A stretch of 64,000 bases of DNA from Tachypleus tridentatus (taxonomy: Eukaryota; Arthropoda; Merostomata; Xiphosura; Limulidae). Below are positions 61,476 through 64,000 of the stretch, piece after piece (the first letter of the stretch is position 1; the number at the start of each line of letters is the position of its first letter). The stretch lies in contig NC_134834.1 in NCBI RefSeq assembly GCF_004210375.1, positions 140,525,009 to 140,589,008 on the forward strand, in the 5' to 3' direction. Made by a program: the position numbers and the translations under genes. The notes beneath the pieces are model-generated. The model saw only the letters and a list, made by a program, of their open reading frames with translations, was not told where the DNA came from and did not search any database.

Positions 61476-63837
61476 AATAGAAATGAACGAATATTTTTAA
61501 CCTGACACTTAAAAATGTATATATCATAATCTATCCGAGTTTGCGACCTGTGGGGGTTAAGTATTAAGAGCCATTGAATCCCATTCAATCATGAAACACG
61601 TCATTCAATGTAAACATATTGTTAAAAATATAAAAATCAATCAAGGTTTTCCCATTATATATCAGCGAGAAAAACTGAAATTAATTCACAGACTTGTCTT
61701 TCTGAACTAATTTATTTAACGACGTTTTCTACCAGCCTATTTAGTTAACACTTAATGTCCGACTAAGAACTCCCTATGTAAATAAAACAAACTACTCAAT
61801 ATGTGTGGTAGTACATTATTTCCCAAAATTACTGTTACTGCTTTATATGAGATTTGTTGCCCATAACAAGAAATATTTCCGTCAGCGCTAGTGACAAACT
61901 CGCTGATTAGAAAATTGTTTGAGCTACAGTAAAAAAGTATAATAGCCTCCAGGAAAAGGAAACAGGACATCAATTTAACCTACTTAGTTGTCCCTCATAC
62001 TCCCCGTTTCTCTCTTTCCAGGCGTCTCTTCAAGGCGAAGATTATATCTGAACTCATTACAAAACGATTGGTGACAAGCTTGACCCGCACGTGACCTGTA
62101 GTCCTATATCGACGATCGTGATTGGTCTACATACAAGAAGAGCTATCATATTACCCTTTATAAGTTTGAGTTTTCTTGAGAATATCATTAAAACTGGTTA
62201 GCGAGATTCATTTCCTCAAATACGTCTTAATTAGCTCGATGGTTCATCGACCGCAAAAAAGTGACATAAAAACTGTTAGGAGTTCTCTAATTCCACGATT
62301 ACACAAGGCTACTCGTCTCATACTGGAGTATTAAAAGAACCAAGAGATGTACATAAACAAGTTCATTATAAAATTGTGGAACAAACCAAAATAACATTTT
62401 CGTTTTCAATTTACTTATTAATTAAATATTATTTTATTAGCAATTACAGTTTTCACAGTAAGGAAGATAATTTTTAGCACAGGTAAGACGTTTCGATCAC
62501 TAGCACAATAATTTTCAACCATAATAACGATTTATTAACAGCGTAACGCAGGAGCGATTTCCAGAAATAGGGAGCATGAAGCAGTCTGGCAACGAACTAA
62601 AAATAGTTTGTAGAACTAACGAACAATTATGGTTAGACTTTGTTTTTTAAAATGTTGATAAAATGGAATGAACCGTATTCATGATTTATTTCTAACGAAA
62701 TATACCCATCTAATGAAATGATCACGACAAATCACAGGGAGGCCAATATTTATTTCAACGATAGTTTGTTTAAGAAACTGCTTGTCTCACCGTGTATAGT
62801 GATACTCACTTTACTAAAAACGTGTTTGGATATTAAACGTTGCAATTGTCCTAAATATTAGTACTTGTCAACTACAGGTCCAACTTAATAAAATTAGTTA
62901 TAAAATATACATTTTTAACTTGAATAGGTTTAAATTCTCGTTTTAAATCGCTATTTAATTCCATATGTTAATAAATATAATGATTCTTTACATAAGAAGT
63001 TACTGAATAACAGAAGAGAAAATATTGTACAATTATGGAAAATTAACAATAAAGTAATATTAGAACTCGTGTCACCAAGAAACTGTACAATAACGTACTC
63101 CAATCTACCATCAATAAAACACGATTAGCACTTGTATTACCAAAAATCCCATAACGCTTTATCCTTGCAATAACACGCTTCTCTCGACCACCATTTCTGC
63201 TTGTGCTTTGTGATGAAAAAAATATTCAACGAAATCGAAGAGCAAATAATGCACGCGATCTTAGAAGTGTTTATACACAACGGTAATATCACCCTTTCTA
63301 TGTACTTCAGGATTCCATAACCAACAAATAAATATTGATCAAAGTAGCCATCTTCAGACATTTCAGAAACACACCTGACTACCTGGAACTATAAATATCA
63401 CTCCTTTGTGGCTGTTATACCTTGATAATGTTTAATTTTTGAGCGAGAAAAAAAAATGTTCTTCCGTTCTTATCTCCGTGAGATCAAAGACGTCTCATGA
63501 CCTACGAATTTATCTCATTATATTACCCAGTTATTTAGAAATAGCTTCTAATTAGTTTGTTTTTAATCAGGAATTTGGTTTACGGTTGTTTCTCGATATG
63601 CTGCCAGACAACATCAATACAAAGCTCTATTCTTAAGACAGATAACAGGAACCTTGTACTGAGGCATTGAACACAAAATCTGACCAAAGTCATTTATATA
63701 CAAAGTTAATCTATGTTACGCAGTTTAACACACAGTTAACTATGCCTGACAGCGACTGGTATAAACACAACAATATACAGATAAAGTCTGCACAAATCGG
63801 TGTATGAATGTATGATACACTAATTTATAGTCTCGAT

Positions 63838-63955
63838 TTGTTTCGTTTTAGCAAAATCACGTTCGGCTATCTGCTATGTTCACTGCAGAGAGCCTACCCT
63901 CGGATTTTAGCGATGTTAGTCCTAAGCTTACGCTGTCCCATTGAAGGACTAGTAG
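63838..63955 (-). mobile_element. Eroded family B SINE
   Basis: The blocks tttagcaaaatcacgttcgg, ctatctgctatgttcactgc and cggattttagcgatgttagt follow the family B layout. The head is diverged. Confidence 0.5.
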
Positions 63956-64000
63956 TTTTAAAACTAATGCTGCAACCGTACCAAATATAAGTTTTTTACA

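Larger units (their letters stand above)
61112..64000. other. TGIF upstream region
   Basis: No exon encoding an upstream TGIF start is evident. A family B SINE lies at 61373-61475 and another at 63838-63955. The remainder is AT-rich. 62030-62130 is locally more GC/CpG-rich and might include a promoter, without a recognisable core element. Confidence 0.4.

Overview
This is an animal nuclear DNA window: AT-rich, intron-rich and full of decayed transposons. Two protein-coding genes can be supported, both on the minus strand. The long tRNA-derived SINE (six or seven copies) resembles one I remember from horseshoe crab (Xiphosura) sequences, so a chelicerate is my best guess. No search was possible to confirm this.

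Gene 1 (41,068 down to 3,049, continuing off the left edge) is the N-terminal quarter of an ARFGEF1/2-type (BIG; fly sec71) brefeldin-A-inhibited ARF guanine-nucleotide exchange factor. Ten coding exons, from the start codon onward, join in frame through GT..AG junctions into about 495 residues. They cover the DCB domain, an acidic linker and the start of the HUS domain. The catalytic Sec7 domain lies outside the window.

Gene 2 (61,111 down to 60,128) is a TGIF-class TALE homeobox gene whose whole visible coding region is one exon.

The introns and the 19 kb between the genes are an archive of mobile elements. Introns hold two DIRS-like tyrosine-recombinase retroelement fragments, a Penelope-like element with inverted ends, an internally deleted Tc1-like element, a hAT relic, a foldback-like pair near 28.5-29.2 kb, and a 2.5 kb element with roughly 775-bp inverted arms and a decayed unfamiliar ORF (35.5-38.0 kb). 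The intergenic part holds SINEs, a Tc1 relic beside a mariner relic, a jockey/I-like LINE fragment, CR1-like fragments, a possible LTR with a gag remnant, and a perfect 26-bp-arm hairpin.

The most unusual observation is a set of discrete units of about 80-95 bp (20,373-20,454; 53,105-53,188; probably 47,142-47,235). They carry a hammerhead-ribozyme-like block shared with the ends of the Penelope-like element. Two have clear target-site duplications. For one, an uninterrupted copy of the same host repeat in this window gives an empty-site comparison. All family assignments come from reading translations and motifs by eye.
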